Shown here: positions 12,786 to 21,284 of the stretch, in pieces
Position numbering within the stretch: the first letter of the stretch is position 1
How the letters are laid out: the number at the start of each line of letters is the position of its first letter
From: Ruminococcus sp.
Lineage (GTDB): Bacteria > Bacillota > Clostridia > Oscillospirales > Ruminococcaceae
Assembly: GCA_031262835.1 (NCBI GenBank)
Contig: JAISGY010000002.1
Span: forward strand, 1 to 33,253
Reading direction: 5' to 3'
DNA length: 33,253 nucleotides
Program-made: the position numbers and the translations under genes
Notes under the pieces: generated by a model
Database searches by the model: none
The model's input: the letters and a program-made list of their open reading frames with translations, nothing else
Told to the model about the DNA's origin: nothing

Positions 12786-14156
12786 TTGGATAAACATAGC
12801 AATGACGTTAAAAAACTTATTGAAAAGGTGTCAGGACTCAATAAAATTGAACCGTCGCTTTATGATAAATATTCGGTAAAAAGAGGACTGCGAAACGCCG
12901 ACGGAACGGGCGTTGTCGCCGGGATAACAAACATCTGCAACGTCCACGGATACGTCTTAGACGAGGGCGAAAAAAGGGCGATTGACGGGAAGCTCATTTA
13001 TCGCGGGATAGATATTAACGATATTATTAACAATACTACAGACAAAGGGCGTTACGGCTTCGAGGAAACGGCGTATCTCCTCCTTTTCGGGAACCTTCCG
13101 ACAAAGCCGGAGTTTGAAGAATTCGACGAGCTTCTCTCGAATTTCAGAGTCCTCCCCCCCGGTTTTTCGGAGGATATGATATTTAAGGCACCATCGAAGA
13201 ATATTATGAATAAGATGGTTAGAAGCGTCGCCGCGCTCTATTCCTACGAAGACGATCCCGAGGACATGAGCGTCGAAAAGGAACTCCTTCGAGCGGTTTC
13301 GATTATTGCAAGACTGCCGTCGATAATGGTTGACTCTTATCAGGTTAAGCGAAGAATCTACGACCGTGAAAGCCTCTATATGCACCCTTCAATCCCCGAA
13401 GAAAGCGTTGCCGAAAGTATTTTATCAACCCTGCGCGCGGACAGGTCCTATACGAAGGAAGAAGCACTGCTTCTTGACCTCTGCCTTATCTTGCACGCGG
13501 AACACGGCGGCGGTAACAACTCGACCTTCGTGTGCCGTTGCCTTACTTCAAGCGGCACGGACGCTTATTCCGCCTACTCCGGCGCGATAGGTTCCTTGAA
13601 AGGTCCCCGCCACGGAGGCGCGAACGCAAAGGTAATGGCACAGCTTTCGGAGTTTAAGGAAGCTCTTGACGGAGGGGTTGCGGGAAATAACGCGAGTTAT
13701 TCCGACGAGGCGGTAAGAGAGCAGATTGCGAAGGTCTTAAGAAAAGAAGCGGGCGACGGTTCGGGGCTCATATATGGCATGGGACACGCGGTTTATACCG
13801 TCTCCGACCCGCGAGCGAAGGCTCTTAAGAAACACGCCGTAAAGCTTGCGAAGGGGACGCGCTTTGAAACCGATTTTGCCCTCCTTGACGCGATTGAACG
13901 GCTTACGCCCGAGGTTTTTGCCGAGGTAAGAAAAGACAGCAAGGCAATGTGTGCGAACGTCGATATGTATTCGGGGCTTGTCTACAGTATGCTTGATATT
14001 CCGCCCGAGCTTTTTACACCGCTCTTTGCAGTCTCAAGGATAACAGGCTGGGCTTCCCACCGTATAGAAGAACTTTTAACAGGCAAACGGATTATCCGCC
14101 CTGCGTATAAAGCAATAGCTGCCCCGAGAGAATATATCCCGGAAAAGGATAGATAA
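12786..14156 (+). CDS. gltA: citrate synthase
   Basis: A 456-residue citrate synthase condensing acetyl-CoA and oxaloacetate, the entry to the 2-oxoglutarate/glutamate branch in fermentative clostridia. Family motifs are seen: IYRGIDINDI near the N-terminus, ILHAEHGGGNNSTF with a catalytic His, SLKGPRHGGAN, IYGMGHAVYTVSDPRA with the second catalytic His, and CANVDMYSG with the catalytic Asp. The N-terminal extension of about 60 residues is typical of clostridial forms. The start is a TTG with GGGAG 8 nt upstream; no in-frame ATG lies nearby. It heads a run of eight genes with gaps of at most 13 bp. A 2-methylcitrate synthase activity cannot be excluded. Confidence 0.93.
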   Translation: MDKHSNDVKKLIEKVSGLNKIEPSLYDKYSVKRGLRNADGTGVVAGITNICNVHGYVLDEGEKRAIDGKLIYRGIDINDIINNTTDKGRYGFEETAYLLLFGNLPTKPEFEEFDELLSNFRVLPPGFSEDMIFKAPSKNIMNKMVRSVAALYSYEDDPEDMSVEKELLRAVSIIARLPSIMVDSYQVKRRIYDRESLYMHPSIPEESVAESILSTLRADRSYTKEEALLLDLCLILHAEHGGGNNSTFVCRCLTSSGTDAYSAYSGAIGSLKGPRHGGANAKVMAQLSEFKEALDGGVAGNNASYSDEAVREQIAKVLRKEAGDGSGLIYGMGHAVYTVSDPRAKALKKHAVKLAKGTRFETDFALLDAIERLTPEVFAEVRKDSKAMCANVDMYSGLVYSMLDIPPELFTPLFAVSRITGWASHRIEELLTGKRIIRPAYKAIAAPREYIPEKDR

Positions 14157-14169
14157 AGGAGAACATAAC

Positions 14170-15288
14170 ATGGCTAAAAAGACGGGGAAAACTAAATTTG
14201 TTATAGACAGAAAGCTTACAATACCGATATTTATTCTTACAGCGGCGGCGGCGGTCTTTTTACGCACTTACCAGCTCATGAATAACACAAACCTTGAGAC
14301 AGGCGTCTATATTGAAAAGGGTTTGCAGTACGACTACCCCGTTATGGCTATTGCGGCAGGGATGGTTATAATTCTCCTTCTGCTTATATTCGGGCGGTCG
14401 AACGACAAGTTAACCGGTACAGTTACCTTCCTTAACCCCATGAACCTACCGGTCGATAAGCTTAATAAAAACTTCAAGGCAGGTTCTGCCGCAGCGACAC
14501 TCATTGCCGCCGGTGCAATACTCTTCGGAATAATAATGGACATCGGGCTTGTTGCGGCAGGGAACGCAAGGATAAACGAGGGTATAGAGGACGAGTATTT
14601 TCACGTTCCCGCGCTTGACGGGCTTACCGCAGTCGACTGGATTTTATATGTGCTGATGATTTTTACCGTAATAACCCTCATATTCGTTGCGGTTAATATG
14701 TTCAAGGGCGACGGTATAACAAAACTCAACTGCTTTTTCCTCATGTCAATTCCGATAATTGAGACGGTTACTATCTTCAAGCTGTTCTTTGAAACCCAAG
14801 AAGAAGCAAGGATAATTAACCTCTATTCCGAGCGTATGTATATCATATTTGCCGGGATTGCCATGGTATTTTTCATGATGAACTTAATCCGCGTCTTCGG
14901 CGGCATGGAGGAAAAAAATAACCGCAAGATGCTCCTTTTCTGGGGCTATCTCGCGGCGATTATCCTCATAACGTCGGTGCTGCCGAGGTTCTTGTGTTAC
15001 GTTATTTTACCGTATAATGAAATCGGAACGATAACTATGCCGGCAATTGCCGATGTCGGATACGCCTTAATCTGCATAGTCGTTATCCGTGCGTTCTTCG
15101 CGGACTTCGCCTATCGCGAAATGGCGAAGATGACCTATAAAGAGGGCAGGCGCGACCACTGGATAAGCAAGCTTGCCGAAGAAGAAGGCGCGATGGACGA
15201 AATTTCAATCGAGTCCGCCGGTGTTGACGAAGAAGAAAAGAAACAAATTCAAAAGAATAATGAAACGAATGTAGATGAACTGTTCTAA
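14170..15288 (+). CDS. multispanning membrane protein of unknown function
   Basis: A 372-residue protein with about eight predicted membrane helices between residues 15 and 320, and a charged cytoplasmic C-terminus of about 55 residues rich in Glu and Lys (EEEGAMDEISIE...DEEEKKQIQKN). No family motif is recognised. The ATG at 14170 has AAAGGAG upstream. It lies 13 bp after citrate synthase and its last 14 bp overlap the next lipoprotein gene, so it belongs to the same transcript. Position next to a lipoprotein and a two-component pair suggests an envelope role, but this is inference. Confidence 0.75.
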   Translation: MAKKTGKTKFVIDRKLTIPIFILTAAAAVFLRTYQLMNNTNLETGVYIEKGLQYDYPVMAIAAGMVIILLLLIFGRSNDKLTGTVTFLNPMNLPVDKLNKNFKAGSAAATLIAAGAILFGIIMDIGLVAAGNARINEGIEDEYFHVPALDGLTAVDWILYVLMIFTVITLIFVAVNMFKGDGITKLNCFFLMSIPIIETVTIFKLFFETQEEARIINLYSERMYIIFAGIAMVFFMMNLIRVFGGMEEKNNRKMLLFWGYLAAIILITSVLPRFLCYVILPYNEIGTITMPAIADVGYALICIVVIRAFFADFAYREMAKMTYKEGRRDHWISKLAEEEGAMDEISIESAGVDEEEKKQIQKNNETNVDELF

Positions 15289-16621
15289 AAGTTACAAAAG
15301 AATCCTGCACCCGTTTTACGCTGTACTCTGTATTCTGTACTCTGTACTCTGTTTTTCTGCTTGTAACATCGGTTTTACCGCCGACAGTCTTCTTGTTCCG
15401 CCGAAACTTTCGGAAAAGCAAAAACTCGTTTATGAAGCTTTAACGAACGCGACCGGGGAGGATATAAGGCTTAAATATCCCCTCTCCGGGCAGTATCGAA
15501 GCGCGGTAACGATTGCCGATATTGACGGGGACGGTAACGAAGAAGCGATCGCGTTTTATCAGCGTATTGAAACGCCGGGCGGTACTGCGGTTGCGGCGGA
15601 TAACTCGCTTCGGGTTAATATTCTTGACACAACGCCGGACGGCGAGTGGTACTCGGTTTATGACCATGCGGGTGTCGGAAGCGATATCGACCGTATGATT
15701 ATAAACCCCCTCGGCAGCACTAAAACCCCGCTTATAACGATAGGTTTTACAATGCTTTCGGGTGCTAAGACCGCAAGGATTTATTCCTACACCGACAACC
15801 GCCTCTCGGGCGAATTTTCCGAAAACTATATCAATATGTTCACCGCCGACCTTGACAGAGACGAAGACTACGAACTTTGCCTTCTCCACCCGAACACCGC
15901 CGACAGGGCAGCCTATATAAGCCTCGTTTCGGTTGAGGGGAACCTAATCTACGAATGGGGCACGGCTGAACTTAACCCGACGGCAGCCGAATACGTCAAC
16001 ATTGTTTCAGGCGCGCTTTCGCCGAAGACCTCCGCCATCTATATAGATTCGACGGACGGCGAGTCGCTTTACACCGATATTGTCTATTCCCCCGCGCCGG
16101 GGAAGCTTAGAAACCCGATGTATCTTAACGAGTCGAAGCTTATTGAAAAAACCGTCCGCCCGTCGGGGTATATGTCGACCGACATTGACGGAGATAAAAT
16201 CCTTGAAATACCGGTGCTTTCTGTCTTTCCGGGGTATAATGCAACCCGCGAGGATGCGGTCTATTCGACAAACTGGATGTACCTCGACAACTACATGATT
16301 AAGAAGAAATATTCTTCTTATTATAACAGCGAGGAGGGGTACGCATTCCTCTTTCCGGCAAGATGGGATGGGGTTGTAACAGTTAGGCATGATGAACGGA
16401 CAGGCGACACGGTATTTTGTAAATACACCGCCGGGGCAGATGTAAAGGATATGCCGGAACTCATGCGGATAACCGTCGCGGAGGGCGATGCGGCAAGAAC
16501 CGGGCACCGTCTCCTTAAAAACAAGGATAATTTTTATTACTATATATTTTCACCCCTTTCGGAAGATGAACCGCTTATATTAACCGATACAGAAATAGAC
16601 AACAGTTTCAGGCTGTTATAA
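15275..16621 (+). CDS. lipoprotein with FG-GAP/VCBS-like calcium-binding repeats
   Basis: A 448-residue predicted lipoprotein. The signal peptide ends at FSAC with Cys30; Phe at the -3 position of the lipobox is atypical. The mature part contains acidic loops of the FG-GAP/EF-hand type: IADIDGDGNEEAIAF, TADLDRDEDYELCLL and STDIDGDKILEIPVL, which suggests a beta-propeller-like fold with bound calcium. The hydrophobic core of the signal peptide (about residues 17-27) is encoded by four tandem heptanucleotides. The ATG at 15275 overlaps the previous gene by 14 bp and has a weak Shine-Dalgarno, so translational coupling is likely. Its end abuts the Shine-Dalgarno of the response-regulator gene, so it may be an accessory sensor for that system. 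The ligand is unknown. Confidence 0.75.
   Translation: MNCSKSYKRILHPFYAVLCILYSVLCFSACNIGFTADSLLVPPKLSEKQKLVYEALTNATGEDIRLKYPLSGQYRSAVTIADIDGDGNEEAIAFYQRIETPGGTAVAADNSLRVNILDTTPDGEWYSVYDHAGVGSDIDRMIINPLGSTKTPLITIGFTMLSGAKTARIYSYTDNRLSGEFSENYINMFTADLDRDEDYELCLLHPNTADRAAYISLVSVEGNLIYEWGTAELNPTAAEYVNIVSGALSPKTSAIYIDSTDGESLYTDIVYSPAPGKLRNPMYLNESKLIEKTVRPSGYMSTDIDGDKILEIPVLSVFPGYNATREDAVYSTNWMYLDNYMIKKKYSSYYNSEEGYAFLFPARWDGVVTVRHDERTGDTVFCKYTAGADVKDMPELMRITVAEGDAARTGHRLLKNKDNFYYYIFSPLSEDEPLILTDTEIDNSFRLL
15322..15349. repeat. heptanucleotide tandem repeat (TGTAYTC x4)
   Basis: Four adjacent 7-bp units (TGTACTC, TGTATTC, TGTACTC, TGTACTC) lie in the signal-peptide coding region of the lipoprotein gene. 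Because 7 is not a multiple of 3, gain or loss of one unit would shift the reading frame. Confidence 0.8.
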
Positions 16622-16632
16622 AGGAGGTAACT

Positions 16633-17337
16633 TTGAAAAAGATACTTGTTTGTGAAGATGAAGATGTTATCCGCGACTTTGTGGTGCTTAATCTTAAGCG
16701 GTCGGGATATGATGTTTCGGACGCTAAATGCGGCGAAGATGCAATAAAGCTTTTTAACGACGCACACGGCGATTTCCAGATTGCAATTCTTGACATTATG
16801 ATGCCGGGAATGGACGGCTTCGAGGTGTGTAAATATCTGCGGCGTGAGAGCACAACCATCGGCATTATGATGCTTTCCGCAAAATCGCAAGAGATGGACA
16901 AGGTCAACGGTCTCATGCAGGGCGCGGACGATTATATGACAAAACCCTTCTCGCCGTCGGAACTTACCGCAAGGGTTGACGCGCTATACAGGCGGGTCAA
17001 TATCTCTGTGGACAAGTCCGAAGAGGAGGTTAAATGCATCTACTCCGGCGTATTTGAACTCAACCCGAAAAGCCGCACAATAAAAAAGAGCGGCGAGCCT
17101 ATAGACCTGACCCAAGTTGAATACCAAATCATGGAGTATTTCCTCAACAACCAAGAAACAGCCCTCGACCGCGCAAGTATATTAAAACACATCTGGGGCG
17201 AAAACTATTACGGCGACGACAAGATTGTTGACGTAAATATTCGTCGTATCCGCATGAAGATTGAAGACGAGCCCTCAAACCCCAAGTTTATAACAACAAT
17301 CTGGGGCTTCGGTTATAAATGGTCAGCAGATAGATAG
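16633..17337 (+). CDS. OmpR/PhoB-family response regulator
   Basis: A 234-residue regulator. The receiver domain has the acidic pair CEDED near residue 9, Asp54 in AILDIMMPGMDG and the conserved Lys in MTKPFSPSEL. The winged-helix domain runs over about residues 138-232 (PIDLTQVEYQIMEYFLNN, then HIWGENYYGDDKIVDVNIRRIRMKI and the wing TIWGFGYKWS). The start is a TTG five nucleotides after a perfect AGGAGG, which itself follows the preceding stop directly. The cognate histidine kinase starts 2 bp after its stop. It is unrelated by position to the other two-component pair in the window. Confidence 0.94.
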   Translation: MKKILVCEDEDVIRDFVVLNLKRSGYDVSDAKCGEDAIKLFNDAHGDFQIAILDIMMPGMDGFEVCKYLRRESTTIGIMMLSAKSQEMDKVNGLMQGADDYMTKPFSPSELTARVDALYRRVNISVDKSEEEVKCIYSGVFELNPKSRTIKKSGEPIDLTQVEYQIMEYFLNNQETALDRASILKHIWGENYYGDDKIVDVNIRRIRMKIEDEPSNPKFITTIWGFGYKWSADR

Positions 17338-17339
17338 CT

Positions 17340-18779
17340 ATGAAACCAACATTCTTGCAAACCCTAATCAGCAAGCGCAACAGCACCCTAAGGCGTTGGA
17401 TTATAAACAACTTCTTGGTAATATTCGTAATACTCGTAGGACTTCTTCTTTCGGGGGCAATACTCCTTCGCTCGTATTATTACGATTCCGCGAGGCAGTA
17501 TGTCAACTCTCGAATGAACACCGTTGCGGGGCTTTTATCGCGCTCCTATTCCGACGCAAGGGACAACTATTCGACCGAGGTAAGAAACACCGTCGTTAAC
17601 TGGACCGAGGCGGGCAGGATTGAACTTATTGCAGTCGGACAGGGGAACGCAGTTATAACCTCAAGCGGCTTCGCGCCCGGATACGACCTTAACACAAAGG
17701 ACTTAAGGGACGCACTTGCGGGGCAGACGGGCTACGGCTATTTTACAGGGAAACTGCCCTCGGGGGAGAACGTTGTCGCGGTCTCACTTCGCCTTCCCGA
17801 AAACAGCGGTGGATTTGAAGCAATGCGGATGATGAGCTCGCTTTCCGATATCGACAGGCAGGTTGACGGGATAATCCTTGCGATGATTATTGTTTCCGCC
17901 TGTATCATGATCTTAATCGCGGCTTCGGGCGGTTATTTTGTCCGCTCGATTGTTGTCCCGGTAAAAAGTCTTGCCGTTATGGCGGGGCGGTATGCGAAGG
18001 GTGACTTTTCTGTTCGTATTGCGAAGAAGACGGACGACGAAATCGGCGAACTTTGCGACGTTATAAACAAGATGGCGGAAGACCTTCAAACCGCCGATTC
18101 AATCAAGAACGAATTCATCTCAAGCGTCTCCCACGAACTCCGAACGCCGTTAACGGCGATAAAGGGTTGGTCGGAGACAATCGAGAGTTTCCCCGACGAC
18201 CGCGAGACAATAACAAAGGGTATGCACGTAATAAGGATTGAGACGGAACGCCTTTCGCAGATGGTTGAAGAACTCCTTGACTTTTCGCGTATGCAAAACG
18301 GGAAGTTTTCGCTCCAACCTGCGAAGATGGATATTTTAGCGGAACTCGGCGAGGCTGTCCTTATCTATACCGAGCGCGCCCGACAAGAGGGGAAGACGAT
18401 AACCTACGAAGAGCCGGATATGCTGCCGTTTATTGTCGGCGACAAGAACCGCCTCCGTCAGGTTTTTATCAACATCATCGACAACGCCGTAAAATACACC
18501 GACCCCGGCGGTGAAATATCGGTAGTCGCGGGAATGGCGGACGACAAGACGATAGAAATCGACGTAACCGACACCGGCGTAGGCATAGCCCCCGCAGACC
18601 TCCCGCGTATAAAGACCAAGTTTTTTAAGCCGAATCATACCCGCCGCGGCTCCGGAATAGGGCTTGCGGTTGCGGACGAAATTATAACCATGCACGGCGG
18701 AACGGTTGATATAAAGAGCGAACTCGGCAAAGGCACAACCGTTACGGTTAAGCTCCCGATAATCTACCTTACAAAGTGA
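17340..18779 (+). CDS. sensor histidine kinase with HAMP domain
   Basis: A 479-residue kinase of the classic two-helix topology: a first helix at about residues 21-45, an extracellular sensor region at about 46-175, a second helix at about 176-200, then HAMP (IVVPVKSLAVMAGRYAKGDF), HisKA with phosphoacceptor His265 in SVSHELRTPLT, and a HATPase domain with an N box (NIIDNAVKYT), a G1 box (DTGVGI) and GSGIGLAVADEI. It starts 2 bp after the response-regulator stop with no clear Shine-Dalgarno, so translation is probably coupled. It works with that regulator. The lipoprotein and membrane protein encoded upstream are candidate sensory partners. Confidence 0.94.
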   Translation: MKPTFLQTLISKRNSTLRRWIINNFLVIFVILVGLLLSGAILLRSYYYDSARQYVNSRMNTVAGLLSRSYSDARDNYSTEVRNTVVNWTEAGRIELIAVGQGNAVITSSGFAPGYDLNTKDLRDALAGQTGYGYFTGKLPSGENVVAVSLRLPENSGGFEAMRMMSSLSDIDRQVDGIILAMIIVSACIMILIAASGGYFVRSIVVPVKSLAVMAGRYAKGDFSVRIAKKTDDEIGELCDVINKMAEDLQTADSIKNEFISSVSHELRTPLTAIKGWSETIESFPDDRETITKGMHVIRIETERLSQMVEELLDFSRMQNGKFSLQPAKMDILAELGEAVLIYTERARQEGKTITYEEPDMLPFIVGDKNRLRQVFINIIDNAVKYTDPGGEISVVAGMADDKTIEIDVTDTGVGIAPADLPRIKTKFFKPNHTRRGSGIGLAVADEIITMHGGTVDIKSELGKGTTVTVKLPIIYLTK

Positions 18780-18790
18780 TTGAGGATTAA

Positions 18791-19885
18791 ATGACCACCC
18801 CCATCTGCGATTTTATTGAAGATTATGTAAATAAACGCTCCCACAGACTTCATATGCCCGGGCATAAAGGGGCAGCAATTCCCGGCTTCGTGCTGTCAAC
18901 GCTATTCCCTTACGATATTACCGAAATTCGCGGTGCGGACTTTCTCCTTTCCGCGAAGGGTATTATAAAGGAGTCGGAAGATAACGCCGCAAGCCTTTTC
19001 GGAACTCTCCGCACGGTATATTCAACCGAAGGTTCAACCCTCTGTATTAAGACAATGCTGGCAATGGTTTTTGCGGAGGGGGCGGGAAGGGAAAATTACG
19101 GCGGAACAGTTATTGCAACGCGCTCTGCCCACAGAAGTTTTTCGGACGCCGCGTCGCTTTTGCGGCTTGATGTAATCTGGGCGGACAGCGATGATGAAAT
19201 TCTTAGCTACATTGAAAACCCGGCTGTAAAGGCTTTATATATAACCTCCCCGGACTATTTCGGGAGGCTTTCTGATATAAGAAAACTTGCGGAAATTGTT
19301 CATAACGCGGGAAAGATATTGATAGTTGACTGCGCACATGGCTCTTATTTGAAGTTTTTAATGGGCGATTTACATCCGATAGACAGCGGCGCAGACCTTG
19401 TTTGTGACAGTGCGCATAAGACCCTCCCGGTGCTTACCGGCGGCGCGTATCTGCATATAATGAACCCGCGGTATATTGAAAGCTACAAGCCGCAGATGAA
19501 AATCTTCGCAAGTACAAGCCCGTCGTATTTAACCCTAATGTCCCTTGACTTCGCGAATAAATACCTTTCCGAGCCGGATAATATTAAGCGTATGAAAGAC
19601 GTTGCCGCAAGACTTGCGGGGATAAAAAAAGAGCTTGGGATAGCAACGCAAGAGCCGTATAAAATCGCGGTTAAGACAAGCGAAAATGCCGAGCAGATTT
19701 GCATAGATGAAAATGTTGAGCCGGAATATGTGTCCGATGAAATCTTGCTCTTTATGTTTTCGGGGCAAAGCAGTGATGAAGATATGACTGCGGCGAAAAG
19801 GGTTCTTGAAAAGGTTAAATTTTCCGACAGGATTAATATTACAGATAAAAAAAAGATGCTTGATAGCCTACCATATAGCGTTTAG
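18791..19885 (+). CDS. short Orn/Lys/Arg decarboxylase-family PLP protein
   Basis: A 364-residue fold-type I PLP enzyme related to the firmicute YaaO/SpeA-like decarboxylases. Visible features are the N-terminal HRLHMPGHKG, DITE, the cofactor region DCAHGSYLKF (Asp180, His183) and the Schiff-base lysine Lys210 in DSAHKTLP. Family members of about 470-490 residues have an additional C-terminal domain that is largely missing here. The gene is uninterrupted, so this looks like a naturally short form rather than a broken gene. In Bacillus, yaaO lies near yaaQ and holB, and here darA and holB follow directly. Activity and substrate cannot be predicted. The ATG at 18791 has GAGG upstream. Confidence 0.82.
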   Translation: MTTPICDFIEDYVNKRSHRLHMPGHKGAAIPGFVLSTLFPYDITEIRGADFLLSAKGIIKESEDNAASLFGTLRTVYSTEGSTLCIKTMLAMVFAEGAGRENYGGTVIATRSAHRSFSDAASLLRLDVIWADSDDEILSYIENPAVKALYITSPDYFGRLSDIRKLAEIVHNAGKILIVDCAHGSYLKFLMGDLHPIDSGADLVCDSAHKTLPVLTGGAYLHIMNPRYIESYKPQMKIFASTSPSYLTLMSLDFANKYLSEPDNIKRMKDVAARLAGIKKELGIATQEPYKIAVKTSENAEQICIDENVEPEYVSDEILLFMFSGQSSDEDMTAAKRVLEKVKFSDRINITDKKKMLDSLPYSV

Positions 19886-19895
19886 GGGGATTTTT

Positions 19896-20225
19896 ATGAA
19901 ACTTGTGTATGCAATTGTTAACAGGGACGACTCGAAGGCGGTTTTAACAAACCTTACAAAATCGGGGTTTTATGTAACAAAACTTGCGACGACCGGCGGC
20001 TTTTTGGGGAGCGGCAACACGACCTTTATGATATGCGACGAGGACGAAAAAATCCCGCATATGATTGAGATTATCCGCAAGTACAGCAAGAAGCGCACCG
20101 AGTATCTCCCGGCGAATGATACGATTATGCAGGGTGTAACCGCGCCCGCCTCCGCCCCCTTAGAAGTAACAATCGGCGGCGCGACGATTATCGTTACCGA
20201 AGTTTCGGACTTTATGAAGATATGA
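19896..20225 (+). CDS. darA: cyclic-di-AMP receptor DarA (PstA/YaaQ), PII-like
   Basis: A 109-residue protein of the YaaQ/PstA family, trimeric PII-like proteins that bind the second messenger c-di-AMP. Seen here are MKLVYAIVNRDDSKAVLTNL, the family-typical TGGFLGSGNTTFMI loop and the C-terminal GGATIIVTEVSDF strand. The downstream signalling target is not known. The ATG at 19896 is chosen over upstream in-frame starts because it follows GGGGG and gives the family length. The stop overlaps the start of holB by 4 bp (ATGA), as in the conserved Bacillus yaaQ-yaaR-holB cluster, although the yaaR gene is absent here. Confidence 0.93.
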   Translation: MKLVYAIVNRDDSKAVLTNLTKSGFYVTKLATTGGFLGSGNTTFMICDEDEKIPHMIEIIRKYSKKRTEYLPANDTIMQGVTAPASAPLEVTIGGATIIVTEVSDFMKI

Positions 20226-21217
20226 ACAGTTTTTCTCTCTACGGCAAAGCGGACGTTGTAAAAAAGCTCTCGATGATGAAAAAGAGCGGCAGAACACCCC
20301 ACGCCGTAATTTTTTCGGGCGAGAGCGGGGTTGGGAAATTAACAGTTGCAAAGTATTTCGCCGCGCTGTTAATCTGCGAAAGCCCGCAGGGTGATACACC
20401 GTGCGCCCCGTGTGGTAATTGCAGGCAGTGCAGGCGCGTTGCGGCGGATATCCACCCCGACGTAATTACTCCTTCACGCACCGGCAAAAGCCAAATCTAC
20501 ACCCGCGATACAATGCGCGACATAGCGGCGGACAGCTTCATTAAGCCGAACGACACCGACCGCAAGATTTACATCTTCCCCGATTTTGAAAACACCGACA
20601 TCGGCTCGCAAAACCTCCTTCTTAAAGTTGTAGAAGAGCCGCCCGGCGGGGTGCAGTTTATTTTTACCGTAACCGATACGGCGAAAATCCTTCCGACGAT
20701 TCTTTCAAGGGCAGTTACCGTTAATGTTTTCCCGGCAGCAGAATCGGAAGCGGAGAGGTTTTTTGAAGACCTTGCGAAGTTTGAAAAAGCCGACGTTATA
20801 AAGACTTTGCAGGTTTTCCACGGCAACATCGGCGAGGGTTTAAAATACTTAGAAAACGGTTGTCACTCGGAGGATATTAACAGAGCTGTTAAGGCTTCCG
20901 ACGCGCTCTTTTCCGGCAACGAATACGATTTTAACTTAGCACTCTTTGAGGGCTCGGACACCGTCGAATCAAGGGCTAAGCTCCGCAAAGTTTTAACCCT
21001 TTTTGAAAAGATTATAAGGGACGCTGTAATAGTTTGCGAAACCGACAACGCTGATTTTATAAGCCCTTATCCCGAGGGCGCAAAGCGGCTTGCGGCAAAA
21101 TTTTCAGCCCGTCGTCTTGCCGCGATTTACGACAGCTTAACAGAAGCATTGAACGCCCTGTCATATAATACCAACACCGCTCTTGTCGTTGCAGCACTTG
21201 CGGCGGATATTTTTTAA
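20222..21217 (+). CDS. holB: DNA polymerase III delta' subunit
   Basis: A 331-residue clamp-loader subunit of the AAA+ superfamily. The Walker A-like loop GESGVGKL (residues 33-40) has Leu instead of Thr/Ser, consistent with delta' being a non-hydrolysing subunit. A zinc-ribbon CxxCxxCxxC (Cys61, 64, 67, 70) follows. The sensor region LLLKVVEEPP is conserved, and the SRC motif reads SRA, keeping the arginine but losing the cysteine. The start overlaps the darA stop. It is the last gene of the citrate synthase operon; the next gene has its own promoter. Confidence 0.92.
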   Translation: MNSFSLYGKADVVKKLSMMKKSGRTPHAVIFSGESGVGKLTVAKYFAALLICESPQGDTPCAPCGNCRQCRRVAADIHPDVITPSRTGKSQIYTRDTMRDIAADSFIKPNDTDRKIYIFPDFENTDIGSQNLLLKVVEEPPGGVQFIFTVTDTAKILPTILSRAVTVNVFPAAESEAERFFEDLAKFEKADVIKTLQVFHGNIGEGLKYLENGCHSEDINRAVKASDALFSGNEYDFNLALFEGSDTVESRAKLRKVLTLFEKIIRDAVIVCETDNADFISPYPEGAKRLAAKFSARRLAAIYDSLTEALNALSYNTNTALVVAALAADIF

Positions 21218-21223
21218 TTTAGC

Positions 21224-21252
21224 TTGACTTATAGCCTCATATATGTTATTAT
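21224..21252 (+). promoter_or_regulatory. promoter of the ricT operon
   Basis: TTGACT (21224-21229), a 17-bp spacer and TATTAT (21247-21252). The expected transcription start, near 21259, is only 8 nt before the TTG at 21267, which favours the later TTG at 21285 as the ricT start. Confidence 0.65.
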
Positions 21253-21284
21253 ATAAGAGATAAGTTTTGAAAGGCAATAAGATT

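Noticed and set aside
15083..15421. Minus-strand frame containing repeated TEY peptides
   Set aside because: The repeats are just the antisense reading of the TGTAYTC heptamers; there is no Shine-Dalgarno or promoter.
21267..21284. TTG at 21267 as the ricT start
   Set aside because: It would be only about 8 nt from the expected transcription start, has a weak Shine-Dalgarno, and adds six residues before the conserved family N-terminus.
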